From: Hyphomicrobiales bacterium
GTDB taxonomy: Bacteria; Pseudomonadota; Alphaproteobacteria; Rhizobiales; Aestuariivirgaceae
Reading direction: 5' to 3'
NCBI GenBank assembly: GCA_016710435.1
Contig: JADJVV010000001.1
Location: 1,820,501 to 1,884,500, forward strand
Length of the DNA: 64,000 nt
A program made the position numbers and the translations under genes. The notes under the pieces are model-generated. The model saw only the letters and a program-made list of their open reading frames with translations. It was not told the origin of the DNA and ran no database searches. This document shows positions 58,031 through 64,000 of the stretch, piece after piece (position 1 is the stretch's first letter; each line of letters opens with the position of its first letter).

Positions 58031-58867
58031 CTTGGGCCTGTGCACCAGGTTCACCAGCACGAAGGAAATGATCATCAGCAGGTACCATGAGGTGAACTTC
58101 CCCAGCGAGACGAGTTGCCAGCCCGCCTGCTGGTTCGGATAGAGCCAGATGTGCGACGCCGTGGCGATGTTCTCCGCGAGCCAGATGAACAGCGCCACCA
58201 GGAAGAATCCCAGCAGCATGTTCATCCTGTGCCGGAAACGGAACACCTTGTAGTGAACCGAACAGCGCCAGAAGAGCAGGGCCGTGGCCGCAAACAGCAG
58301 CCAGCGCAGATCCCACAGGAAATGGTGCGTGAAGAAATTGGCATAGATGCCAACGGCCAGCAGCAGCGTGGCGGAGGCGGGCGGGTAGTTGGAAAAGCGG
58401 AAGTCGAAGATCCGTGTCACCCGCGCCAGATAAGAGCCGACGGCCGCATACATGAAGCCGGAGAAGAGCGGTACGCCCGCGAGCCGCAACACGTTCTCTT
58501 CGGGATAGGTCCACGACCCCATGTGCGTCTTGAACAGTTCCATGCCAGTGCCCACAGCATGAAAGAGAAAGATAACCACGGCCTCCGACGGTTTCTCCAG
58601 GCGGAAGGCGAGCATGGCTGCCTGCAGCAGCAGGGCGGCCACGAACAGGGCATCATAGCGGGCCACGCCTGCCTGGGCGGGCCAGGCCACGGCGGAGAGC
58701 ATGATGAGGCCCAGCAACAGGCCGCCGAACAGGCAGGCCCAGGCCTGCTTCAGGCCGAAGACAAGGAACTCGATCGCCGCCCCCGCCAGACCGTGCTGCG
58801 GCAGGCGTGCCAGCACGCCATGTGCCGCCGCATCGATTCTCGCTTCCAGGCTTGTCCGTTCCGCCAT
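58013..58867 (-). CDS. DUF817 integral membrane protein
   Basis: A 284-residue membrane protein with about eight spans. Family marks are EFLVFGLKQAWACLFGG near residue 28, EAVVIFLFHAVGTGMELFKTHMGSW near 100, and NFFTHHFLWDLRWLLF near 180, with several conserved His and Glu inside the spans. Function is unknown. The start at 58867 (MAERTSLEAR) is chosen because the upstream codons are low-complexity and belong to the intergenic region. Confidence 0.85.
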   Translation of the reverse strand: MAERTSLEARIDAAAHGVLARLPQHGLAGAAIEFLVFGLKQAWACLFGGLLLGLIMLSAVAWPAQAGVARYDALFVAALLLQAAMLAFRLEKPSEAVVIFLFHAVGTGMELFKTHMGSWTYPEENVLRLAGVPLFSGFMYAAVGSYLARVTRIFDFRFSNYPPASATLLLAVGIYANFFTHHFLWDLRWLLFAATALLFWRCSVHYKVFRFRHRMNMLLGFFLVALFIWLAENIATASHIWLYPNQQAGWQLVSLGKFTSWYLLMIISFVLVNLVHRPKSFDAA

Positions 58868-59278
58868 GCGCCGTCCGTTCCCGTCTCCACTCTCACGCGC
58901 TCTGTGGTTGAAAGGTGGCGGCGGAGCCGCGTCCGGTACGGCCCGCAAAAAAATCTCGGTGAAGCCAAAAAAAATCTTGATTGCGACGGGCGACTCCATC
59001 ATATGCGCACCCGTCCAAAGTCGCACGTGCCGCTAAGGTGATTTCTTCCCGCGTGAAGGTGATCCCCAAAGTAACGACGGTGAGGGCTTCTCGTCTCTGC
59101 TGGTGTGTCCAAACGCCAGTGTCACTTGAGGCAAACACAAGTCTGCTCGATGTGCGATTGGGCCATCCCAATCAATCAGAAGCGAAAACCGGTCTGGGTT
59201 CCCAGTTGGCGTCTCCATCGCGCCTGCACGGAGTTCTGGTCTGGCATTTCAACGTCTGCTCTTGAAGGGATCACGTCC
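58868..59278. other. 411-base divergent gap
   Basis: No gene is supported here. The part near 58946-58980 holds two A-runs of seven to eight bases. The right half, from about 59040, appears to be a structured leader for the decarboxylase gene and is listed separately. Confidence 0.5.
59040..59278 (+). promoter_or_regulatory. Structured leader of ornithine decarboxylase, candidate speF motif
   Basis: The gene has an unusually long region upstream with ordered hairpins: a seven-pair stem GATTGGG/CCCAATC around CCAT (59156-59173) and CTGGG/CCCAG arms near 59194-59205. Alphaproteobacterial ornithine decarboxylase genes are known to carry the speF cis-regulatory RNA in this place. I cannot match the covariance model by eye, so the class is an inference from position. 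Confidence 0.4.
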
Positions 59279-60412
59279 ATGGCCACCGCGAAGATCATCG
59301 AATTCCTCCGACGTGAAAAGCCCGAAGGCCCCTGCCTCGTGGTCGACCTCGACGTCGTGCGTGACAACTATGAGGCCTTTGCCAGCAGCATGCCGGACAC
59401 CCGCATCTTCTATGCGGTGAAGGCCAATCCTGCGCCGGAAGTGCTCTCGCTCCTCGCCTCGCTGGGCTCGTGCTTCGACACGGCCTCGGTGCCCGAGATC
59501 GAAATGTCGCTGGCAGCGGGTGCCACGCCTGACCGCATTTCCTTTGGCAACACCATCAAGAAGGAGCGCGACATCGTGCGCGCCTACGAGATGGGTGTGC
59601 GCCTCTTTGCCGTCGACAGCCACACCGAAGTGGAGAAGGTCGCCCGTGCCGCCCCCGGCGCGCAGGTGTTCTGCCGCATCCTCACCGATGGCGCTGGCGC
59701 CGAATGGCCGCTCTCGCGCAAGTTCGGTTGTGAGCCTGCCATGGCCGAGTCCGTGCTGCTTTCGGCTCATGCGCTCGGCCTCCAGGCCTATGGAGTGTCC
59801 TTTCACGTCGGCTCGCAGCAGACGCGTCTGGACGCCTGGGATGTGGCCGTCGGCGAAGCCAAGGCGATCTTCGAGCGCATGCTGAGCCACGGCATCAAGC
59901 TGGAAATGGTCAACCTCGGCGGCGGTTTCCCCACCAAGTACCTGAAGCCGGTACCGGGCCAGTCCACCTATGCCAACGCGATCCATGATGCGCTGACGAA
60001 GCACTTCGGCAATGCCCTGCCCGAGACGATCATCGAACCGGGCCGTGGCATGGTCGGCAACGCCGGCGTGGTGAAGGCCGAGGTCGTGCTCATCTCCAGG
60101 AAGCACGCCAACGACGACACGCGCTGGGTCTATCTCGACATCGGCAAGTTCGGCGGCCTCGCCGAGACGATGGACGAGGCGATCCGCTATCCCATCACCA
60201 CCGCCCGCGATGGCGACGTGAAGGAGCCGTGCGTGATCGCCGGCCCGACCTGCGACTCGGCTGATGTGCTCTACGAAAAGACACCGTATCCGCTGCCGAT
60301 CACGCTGACGGTGGGCGACGAGGTGCTGATCGAAGCCGCCGGCGCTTACACCACGACCTACGCGGCCGTCGCCTTCAACGGCTTTCCGCCACTCCGGGCC
60401 TACGTGATCTGA
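59279..60412 (+). CDS. Type III (fold III) ornithine/lysine decarboxylase
   Basis: A 377-residue PLP enzyme that decarboxylates ornithine to putrescine, possibly lysine to cadaverine. The barrel domain has the PLP lysine in YAVKANPAPEVL near residue 45, the His that stacks on PLP in GVSFHVGSQQ near 180, the Gly-rich phosphate loop NLGGGFPTKY near 220, and EPGRGMVGNAG near 260. The catalytic Cys is in GPTCDSADVL near 325. The start ATG 59279 follows AAGGGA; the longer frame lies in the leader. Confidence 0.94.
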   Translation: MATAKIIEFLRREKPEGPCLVVDLDVVRDNYEAFASSMPDTRIFYAVKANPAPEVLSLLASLGSCFDTASVPEIEMSLAAGATPDRISFGNTIKKERDIVRAYEMGVRLFAVDSHTEVEKVARAAPGAQVFCRILTDGAGAEWPLSRKFGCEPAMAESVLLSAHALGLQAYGVSFHVGSQQTRLDAWDVAVGEAKAIFERMLSHGIKLEMVNLGGGFPTKYLKPVPGQSTYANAIHDALTKHFGNALPETIIEPGRGMVGNAGVVKAEVVLISRKHANDDTRWVYLDIGKFGGLAETMDEAIRYPITTARDGDVKEPCVIAGPTCDSADVLYEKTPYPLPITLTVGDEVLIEAAGAYTTTYAAVAFNGFPPLRAYVI

Positions 60413-60422
60413 CACCACGCGC

Positions 60423-60473
60423 GTCCCTCGCCCTTCGCGGCATCGCTGAGCGATGCACCTCGGGGTGAGGGAC
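60423..60473 (+). repeat. Complex palindrome after the decarboxylase gene
   Basis: Outer arms GTCCCTC (60423-60429) and GAGGGAC (60467-60473), inner arms GCATCGC (60440-60446) and GCGATGC (60450-60456) around TGA. No T run follows. Together with the next palindrome it resembles the short intergenic palindromic repeats of Hyphomicrobiales, and may also end or stabilise the mRNA. Confidence 0.6.
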
Positions 60474-60490
60474 TTTCCCCCATCGTCCCT

Positions 60491-60529
60491 CATGCTGAGG
60501 AGCACGGCAACGCCGTGCCTCGAAGCATG
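60491..60529 (+). repeat. Second complex palindrome
   Basis: Outer arms CATGCT (60491-60496) and AGCATG (60524-60529), inner arms GCACGGC (60502-60508) and GCCGTGC (60512-60518). It starts with the same CGTCCCT lead-in as the first palindrome, suggesting members of one repeat family placed in tandem. Confidence 0.6.
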
Positions 60530-60559
60530 TTCAATCTCATTTCCCATGGGAGACTTTCA

Positions 60560-61090
60560 ATGGTCACCATTCGTCATGAAACCGCCTCTGATGTCGCTGC
60601 CCGCGAAGCCCTTTTGGACAAGGCCTTCGGCAAGGCACGTCTCCGCAAGACCTCAGAGCGCCTGCGTGAAGGCCGTTTGCCGGCGGAGGGCCTGGCCTTC
60701 ACAGCCCTTGATGCGAAGGGCCGGGTCATCGGCACCCTTCGCCTGTGGAACATCATCGCCGGTTCAGCGGGACCGTCGCTGCTGCTCGGCCCGCTCGCCG
60801 TCGATTGCCGCCAGCAGAAGAAAGGCATCGGCCGCAAGCTGATGGAGCACGCCCTCAACAGCGCGCGCGTGCTCGGCCACGAGTCCGTGCTGCTGGTGGG
60901 CGATGCGCCCTACTACGCGCGCTTCGGTTTTGATGGCAGCCACACCCGCAGCCTGCACCTGCCGGGCCCGGTGGAGCGTGATCGGTTCCTCGGCCTCGAA
61001 CTCACGCCCGGCGCGCTCGATGGCGCGGAAGGCCTGCTGAGTGCATCGGGTGCCGTACGGGAACAGTTGCGCGGCGCCGTCGCAGCCTGA
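60560..61090 (+). CDS. GNAT family N-acetyltransferase
   Basis: A 176-residue acetyltransferase using acetyl-CoA. The GNAT core runs from MVTIRHETASDVAAREALLDKAF to the CoA-binding loop QQKKGIGRKLMEHAL near residue 90, and VGDAPYYARFGFDG is the typical C-terminal stretch of the YhbS-like subgroup. The substrate is unknown. It lies after the decarboxylase and the palindromes, so a shared transcript is uncertain. ATG 60560 is chosen because the upstream codons lie inside the repeat. Confidence 0.88.
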   Translation: MVTIRHETASDVAAREALLDKAFGKARLRKTSERLREGRLPAEGLAFTALDAKGRVIGTLRLWNIIAGSAGPSLLLGPLAVDCRQQKKGIGRKLMEHALNSARVLGHESVLLVGDAPYYARFGFDGSHTRSLHLPGPVERDRFLGLELTPGALDGAEGLLSASGAVREQLRGAVAA

Positions 61091-61091
61091 G

Positions 61092-62507
61092 TTACCGCCA
61101 GGCTTTCGCCCGCTCGACGGCGGTGGCGAAGCGCTGGCGCTGCTCATCCGGAAGGGGGGCCTCCGGATGATGCACCTGGGCGGGGCGGGGTAGTGGCGGC
61201 AAGGTCTGCCCACCCGCCCCGGCCATGGCCATGCGGGCCGTGCCCAGTGCCGTGAGTTCGGTCGATGATGCCACGGTGACGGTGCGGTTCAGTGCATTGG
61301 CGAGGAAGCGCATGAAGTAATCATTGTTGGCGAGGCCACCGTCGATGGAGATGGCCGGACCAAGCGGCAGCAGCGCTGCCATGGCCTGCATCACCTCCGC
61401 AGCACGAAGGGCAATGCCTTCCAGAACGGCCTGCATCATATCGGCCCTCGTGGTGTCGAGGCCAAGCCCGATCCACAGTCCCGCAGCGTTGCGGTCCCAG
61501 TGCGGGCAGGCGAGTCCAGAGAGGGCAGGCACGAAACACAGGCCGCGCGACAAGGCGGATGGCGCGGCGAAGGCATTGATCTCGTCGTAGGACGCAAACA
61601 ATCCAATGGACCGCGCCCAGTTGATGGCCGAGGCCGCATTGTAGACGGCGCCATCGAGGGCGAAGTCGGCGGCAGAGTGTCCCTTTCGCCAGGCGACTGT
61701 CGCCGCCAATCCCGAGTTGTCGCGCGGCGGCCGCCTGCCACCGGCAATGCCGAGGGCAAAGGCGCCCGTTCCGAATGTGATCTTGGCATCCCCCGGCTTT
61801 TCGCAACCGTGCCCGAACAATGCGGCCTGCTGGTCAACGAGGTTCGCCGTAATGGCGATGCCCTTGTGATTTCCAAACGGCCCGGTCGTATCGCGGATAT
61901 CCGGCAACACCTCGCGGGGAATGCCGAAGAGCTTCAGCAGATCATCATCCCATTGCAGCGTATCGAGCGACATGAGCGAGGTGCGCGACGCCGTCGTGAC
62001 ATCCGTCGCGAATTGGCCCGCCAGCCAGTCGAGGAAGAAGGCGTCGCTGGTGGCAATGCGCAAGCGCCCCTGTGTGAGCAAGACCTTCGCCTCGGGCACG
62101 TTGTCCATGATCCAGCGCATCTTCGTGGCCGAGAAATAGGGGTCGAGCGGCAGACCGGCGCGCGCAAGCGTCAGCTCCTCCTCCCCCTCAGACTTCAGCC
62201 GTTCCGTCACATCCTTGGTGCGGTCGTCCTGCCAGACGATGGCGCGATGACAGGGCTTTCCCGTCTTCGCGTCCCATGCCACCAGTGTTTCGCCCTGATT
62301 GTCGATCCCGATCGCATCAACAGGCCCCGCCGCCGCGATGCAGGCCTGCACATGCGACAGCAATTCCTCCGCATCATGCTCCACCCAGCCCGGTTGCGGA
62401 TAATGTTGCGCATGCTCGAAGCCCGCCACCTTGGTGAACGTGCCCGCTTCATCCAGCGTGAAGGCCTTCGTGCCCGTGGTGCCCTGGTCGATGGCGAGAA
62501 CCTTCAT
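61092..62507 (-). CDS. FGGY carbohydrate kinase, glycerol kinase-like
   Basis: A 471-residue kinase that probably phosphorylates glycerol. The N-terminal phosphate loop is DQGTTGTKAFTLD, followed by QHYPQPGWVEHDAEE, GIDNQGET, WQDDRT, GTGAFAL near residue 250 and the late SIDGGLANND. These are glycerol kinase-type marks, although the TLD...T form differs slightly from E. coli GlpK. Partners encoded upstream are FAD oxidoreductases of the glycerol-phosphate type, which supports the substrate. It overlaps the upstream gene by four bases. Confidence 0.85.
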   Translation of the reverse strand: MKVLAIDQGTTGTKAFTLDEAGTFTKVAGFEHAQHYPQPGWVEHDAEELLSHVQACIAAAGPVDAIGIDNQGETLVAWDAKTGKPCHRAIVWQDDRTKDVTERLKSEGEEELTLARAGLPLDPYFSATKMRWIMDNVPEAKVLLTQGRLRIATSDAFFLDWLAGQFATDVTTASRTSLMSLDTLQWDDDLLKLFGIPREVLPDIRDTTGPFGNHKGIAITANLVDQQAALFGHGCEKPGDAKITFGTGAFALGIAGGRRPPRDNSGLAATVAWRKGHSAADFALDGAVYNAASAINWARSIGLFASYDEINAFAAPSALSRGLCFVPALSGLACPHWDRNAAGLWIGLGLDTTRADMMQAVLEGIALRAAEVMQAMAALLPLGPAISIDGGLANNDYFMRFLANALNRTVTVASSTELTALGTARMAMAGAGGQTLPPLPRPAQVHHPEAPLPDEQRQRFATAVERAKAWR

Positions 62508-63388
62508 CGCATTGCTCCTGCAATCTGGTCGGCGATACCGCGCGCTTCTGCCACGCACCGCCCGGCGGTCTTGAGATCACCCCAGGCATTTCCAACGCGC
62601 GTGGGCGTGGGCAGCGAAGGGCTGGTAGTGTTCGAAAGAAGCGCATCCTCCGGCACAAACGCGCCGCTCACGATGACGCCGTCGCAGGCGATGGTGCGGC
62701 GCTGCCCCGCTTGTTCAATCTCAACGCCGGTCACGCCATCCGTGCCGTGAATGGCCGTGACCCGCGCCTGCAACAGCAACGGCACGCCATAGCGGAGCCG
62801 CGCCCCCCAGCGGAAGGCGAGGGGCGCTTCCAGCCGTTCGGCGATCATGGCGGCGGGGCGAATACCCGCATGGGCGCAGGTCATCAGCGCCGAGAAAGAC
62901 ACCCATTCCGCCCCGATGATCACGGGCCGCACGAAGGGCTTCATTCTCTTCAGATAGACAAGCTGTTGCAGCGTGCCCGTGTTCATCACCGAGGTCGAGC
63001 GCGTACCGCCGATAAGCCGCGCCGCCCGTGTGGATTCGCGTGCCCCCGTCGCCAGCACCACATGTTTCGCTTCCATGGCGCCGATGCCGGTCAGCGGCGC
63101 ATGCACGCGCAACAGTGTGGGCGATGTCATCTCGACCACCGTATGCTGCGTGCGCACGTCCACGCCGCGCGCATCGCGGCGCAGGCGCGCGGCATAATCC
63201 GGACCGCTCATCAGGCGGCGGTGGCTTTCCCAGCCGAAACCCCAGTGGCCGCAGTGCCGGGGCACGCCACCCGCTTCCGACTCGCGCTCCAGCACCACCA
63301 CATCGCGGATGCCGCGGGCCTGCAATTGCACGGCACAGGCAAGCCCCGATGGTCCGCCGCCGATGATGACGACATCATGCTTTTCCAT
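62504..63388 (-). CDS. NAD(P)/FAD-dependent oxidoreductase, small subunit type
   Basis: A 294-residue flavoprotein. The FAD motif DVVIIGGGPSGLACAVQLQARG is at the N-terminus, a second nucleotide motif with ATGARE follows near residue 113, and GVIVSGAFVPEDALL lies near the end. It resembles the pyridine-nucleotide-disulfide reductase-like subunits that pair with a DAO/BFD subunit, as in opine, hydrogen-cyanide and some glycerol-phosphate oxidising systems. It overlaps the genes on both sides, so it belongs to the same operon. Confidence 0.82.
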   Translation of the reverse strand: MEKHDVVIIGGGPSGLACAVQLQARGIRDVVVLERESEAGGVPRHCGHWGFGWESHRRLMSGPDYAARLRRDARGVDVRTQHTVVEMTSPTLLRVHAPLTGIGAMEAKHVVLATGARESTRAARLIGGTRSTSVMNTGTLQQLVYLKRMKPFVRPVIIGAEWVSFSALMTCAHAGIRPAAMIAERLEAPLAFRWGARLRYGVPLLLQARVTAIHGTDGVTGVEIEQAGQRRTIACDGVIVSGAFVPEDALLSNTTSPSLPTPTRVGNAWGDLKTAGRCVAEARGIADQIAGAMR

Positions 63389-64000
63389 GGGGCGCCTTCT
63401 CGAACAGGCTGCGCACCTCGGCGCCGCAATTGAAGCCCTGGCAGCGCCCCATCATGGCGCGGGTCCGCCGCTTCAGTCCGCCGAGATCGCCGGCGGGAAG
63501 TGGCCCGGTAAGTGCGTCCGTGATCTCCTGCCGCGTCACCCATTCGCAATGGCAGACGATGTCGCCGCCCTGTTGGTACGGGCGGTTGTCGTGTTCCGCC
63601 AGCATGGGCACGGGTGTCCACAGCGGTGCTGGCTTCCGGGGCAGCTTTCCGAAATGCCGGGCGTAGAGTGCTTCCACTTGCCCCGCGATTCCAAGCGATC
63701 CCGTAAGGCCCGTGGAGCGGATGCCGCCGACGGTGATCCAGTTCCGACCCGGCAGCGCTTCGATCACATAGTCCTTGTGGTCGGTCGCGGGCCTGAGGCC
63801 CGCATAGATGGCGTTCACGCCCACGTGAGCGAGATCCGGCACCATCTCGATGGCGCGCGCCTGGAGGCGTTGCAACGTAGCCCCATCGCAAGTTCCCGCT
63901 TCCCGCTCCTCGGCCTCCTCCGCCGTGGGGCCGATGGCAAGATTTCCGAAGATGGTGCGGAACAGCACGACGCCCTTTGTGCGCTCGGTGGGAACAGGAA
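63375..64000 (-). CDS. FAD-dependent oxidoreductase with BFD-type [2Fe-2S] domain, 5' end off window
   Basis: The last 208 or so residues of a DAO-family protein; the frame stays open to the right edge, so the start lies outside. The visible DAO part includes RPATDHKDYVIEA and GGIRSTGLTGSLGIA, as in glycerol-3-phosphate dehydrogenase GlpA/GlpD. A C-terminal BFD-like domain has four Cys for a [2Fe-2S] cluster (CHCEW and later CQGFNC). It probably oxidises glycerol 3-phosphate in a complex with the following flavoprotein, passing electrons to the quinone pool. Confidence 0.85.
   Translation of the reverse strand, partial: PVPTERTKGVVLFRTIFGNLAIGPTAEEAEEREAGTCDGATLQRLQARAIEMVPDLAHVGVNAIYAGLRPATDHKDYVIEALPGRNWITVGGIRSTGLTGSLGIAGQVEALYARHFGKLPRKPAPLWTPVPMLAEHDNRPYQQGGDIVCHCEWVTRQEITDALTGPLPAGDLGGLKRRTRAMMGRCQGFNCGAEVRSLFEKAPHGKA

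Noticed and set aside
1..64000. CRISPR array
   Set aside because: No regularly spaced direct repeats of 24-40 bases were noticed on reading through the window.

Overview
The window is about 64 kb of high-GC DNA with long, closely packed operons. It looks like a chromosome segment of an alphaproteobacterium, probably of the Hyphomicrobiales. Markers for this are the hemC-hemD-Mic60-hemY heme operon, an Irr-type Fur regulator, a CxxC-x7-C FnrN regulator, a DUF817 protein and a type III ornithine decarboxylase behind a long leader. No genus can be named from the sequence alone.

Layout. 1-13 kb is housekeeping: an aminotransferase cut by the left edge, a structured and terminated gap that may encode a small RNA, a membrane protein, MarC, acetyl-CoA synthetase, an EamA transporter, the minus-strand tsaD-gpsA-yciI-EVE-methyltransferase operon, and the divergent hemC-hemD-mic60-hemY operon. 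A tRNA-Thr(CGT) at 13.36 kb is followed by an integrase C-terminal remnant and about 1.4 kb of lower-GC accessory DNA, which suggests a decayed island. At 14.9-17.4 kb lie a berberine-bridge-type FAD oxidase and a divergent GlxA-type AraC regulator.

17.4-52 kb is a respiratory supercluster for low oxygen and nitrogen oxides. It contains norCBQDEF with a Dnr/NnrR-like regulator, a SCO protein, ubiE plus menA, a periplasmic protein of unknown function, a DUF2946-like protein, and a clade II-type nitrous oxide reductase cluster (nosZ with a Sec signal, two diheme cytochromes c, nosB-, D-, G- and H-like genes, nosF, nosL, nosY, no nosR). TlpA- and SCO-type copper/thiol proteins, a BASS transporter, CueR with a DUF4396 copper protein and a typical CueR promoter follow. 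Last come FnrN, hemN, a hemerythrin, ccoNOQP and ccoGHIS, and irr. No nitrite reductase is present. At least five intergenic TTGAC/TTGAT-N4-GTCAA/ATCAA palindromes tie these units into one FNR/Dnr-type regulon: NO is reduced to N2O by Nor, N2O to N2 by Nos, and O2 by cbb3 oxidase, with heme (hemN) and copper (SCO, TlpA, NosL, CueR) supply genes alongside. menA beside a clade II nos cluster raises the possibility of menaquinone-linked N2O respiration.

52-64 kb returns to general metabolism: an SH3 protein, a 2-hydroxyacid dehydrogenase, a ynjBCD-type ABC transporter with a ynjF-like CDP-alcohol phosphatidyltransferase, DUF817, ornithine decarboxylase with a structured leader, paired palindromic repeats, a GNAT acetyltransferase, and a glycerol/glycerol-phosphate oxidation operon that runs off the right edge.
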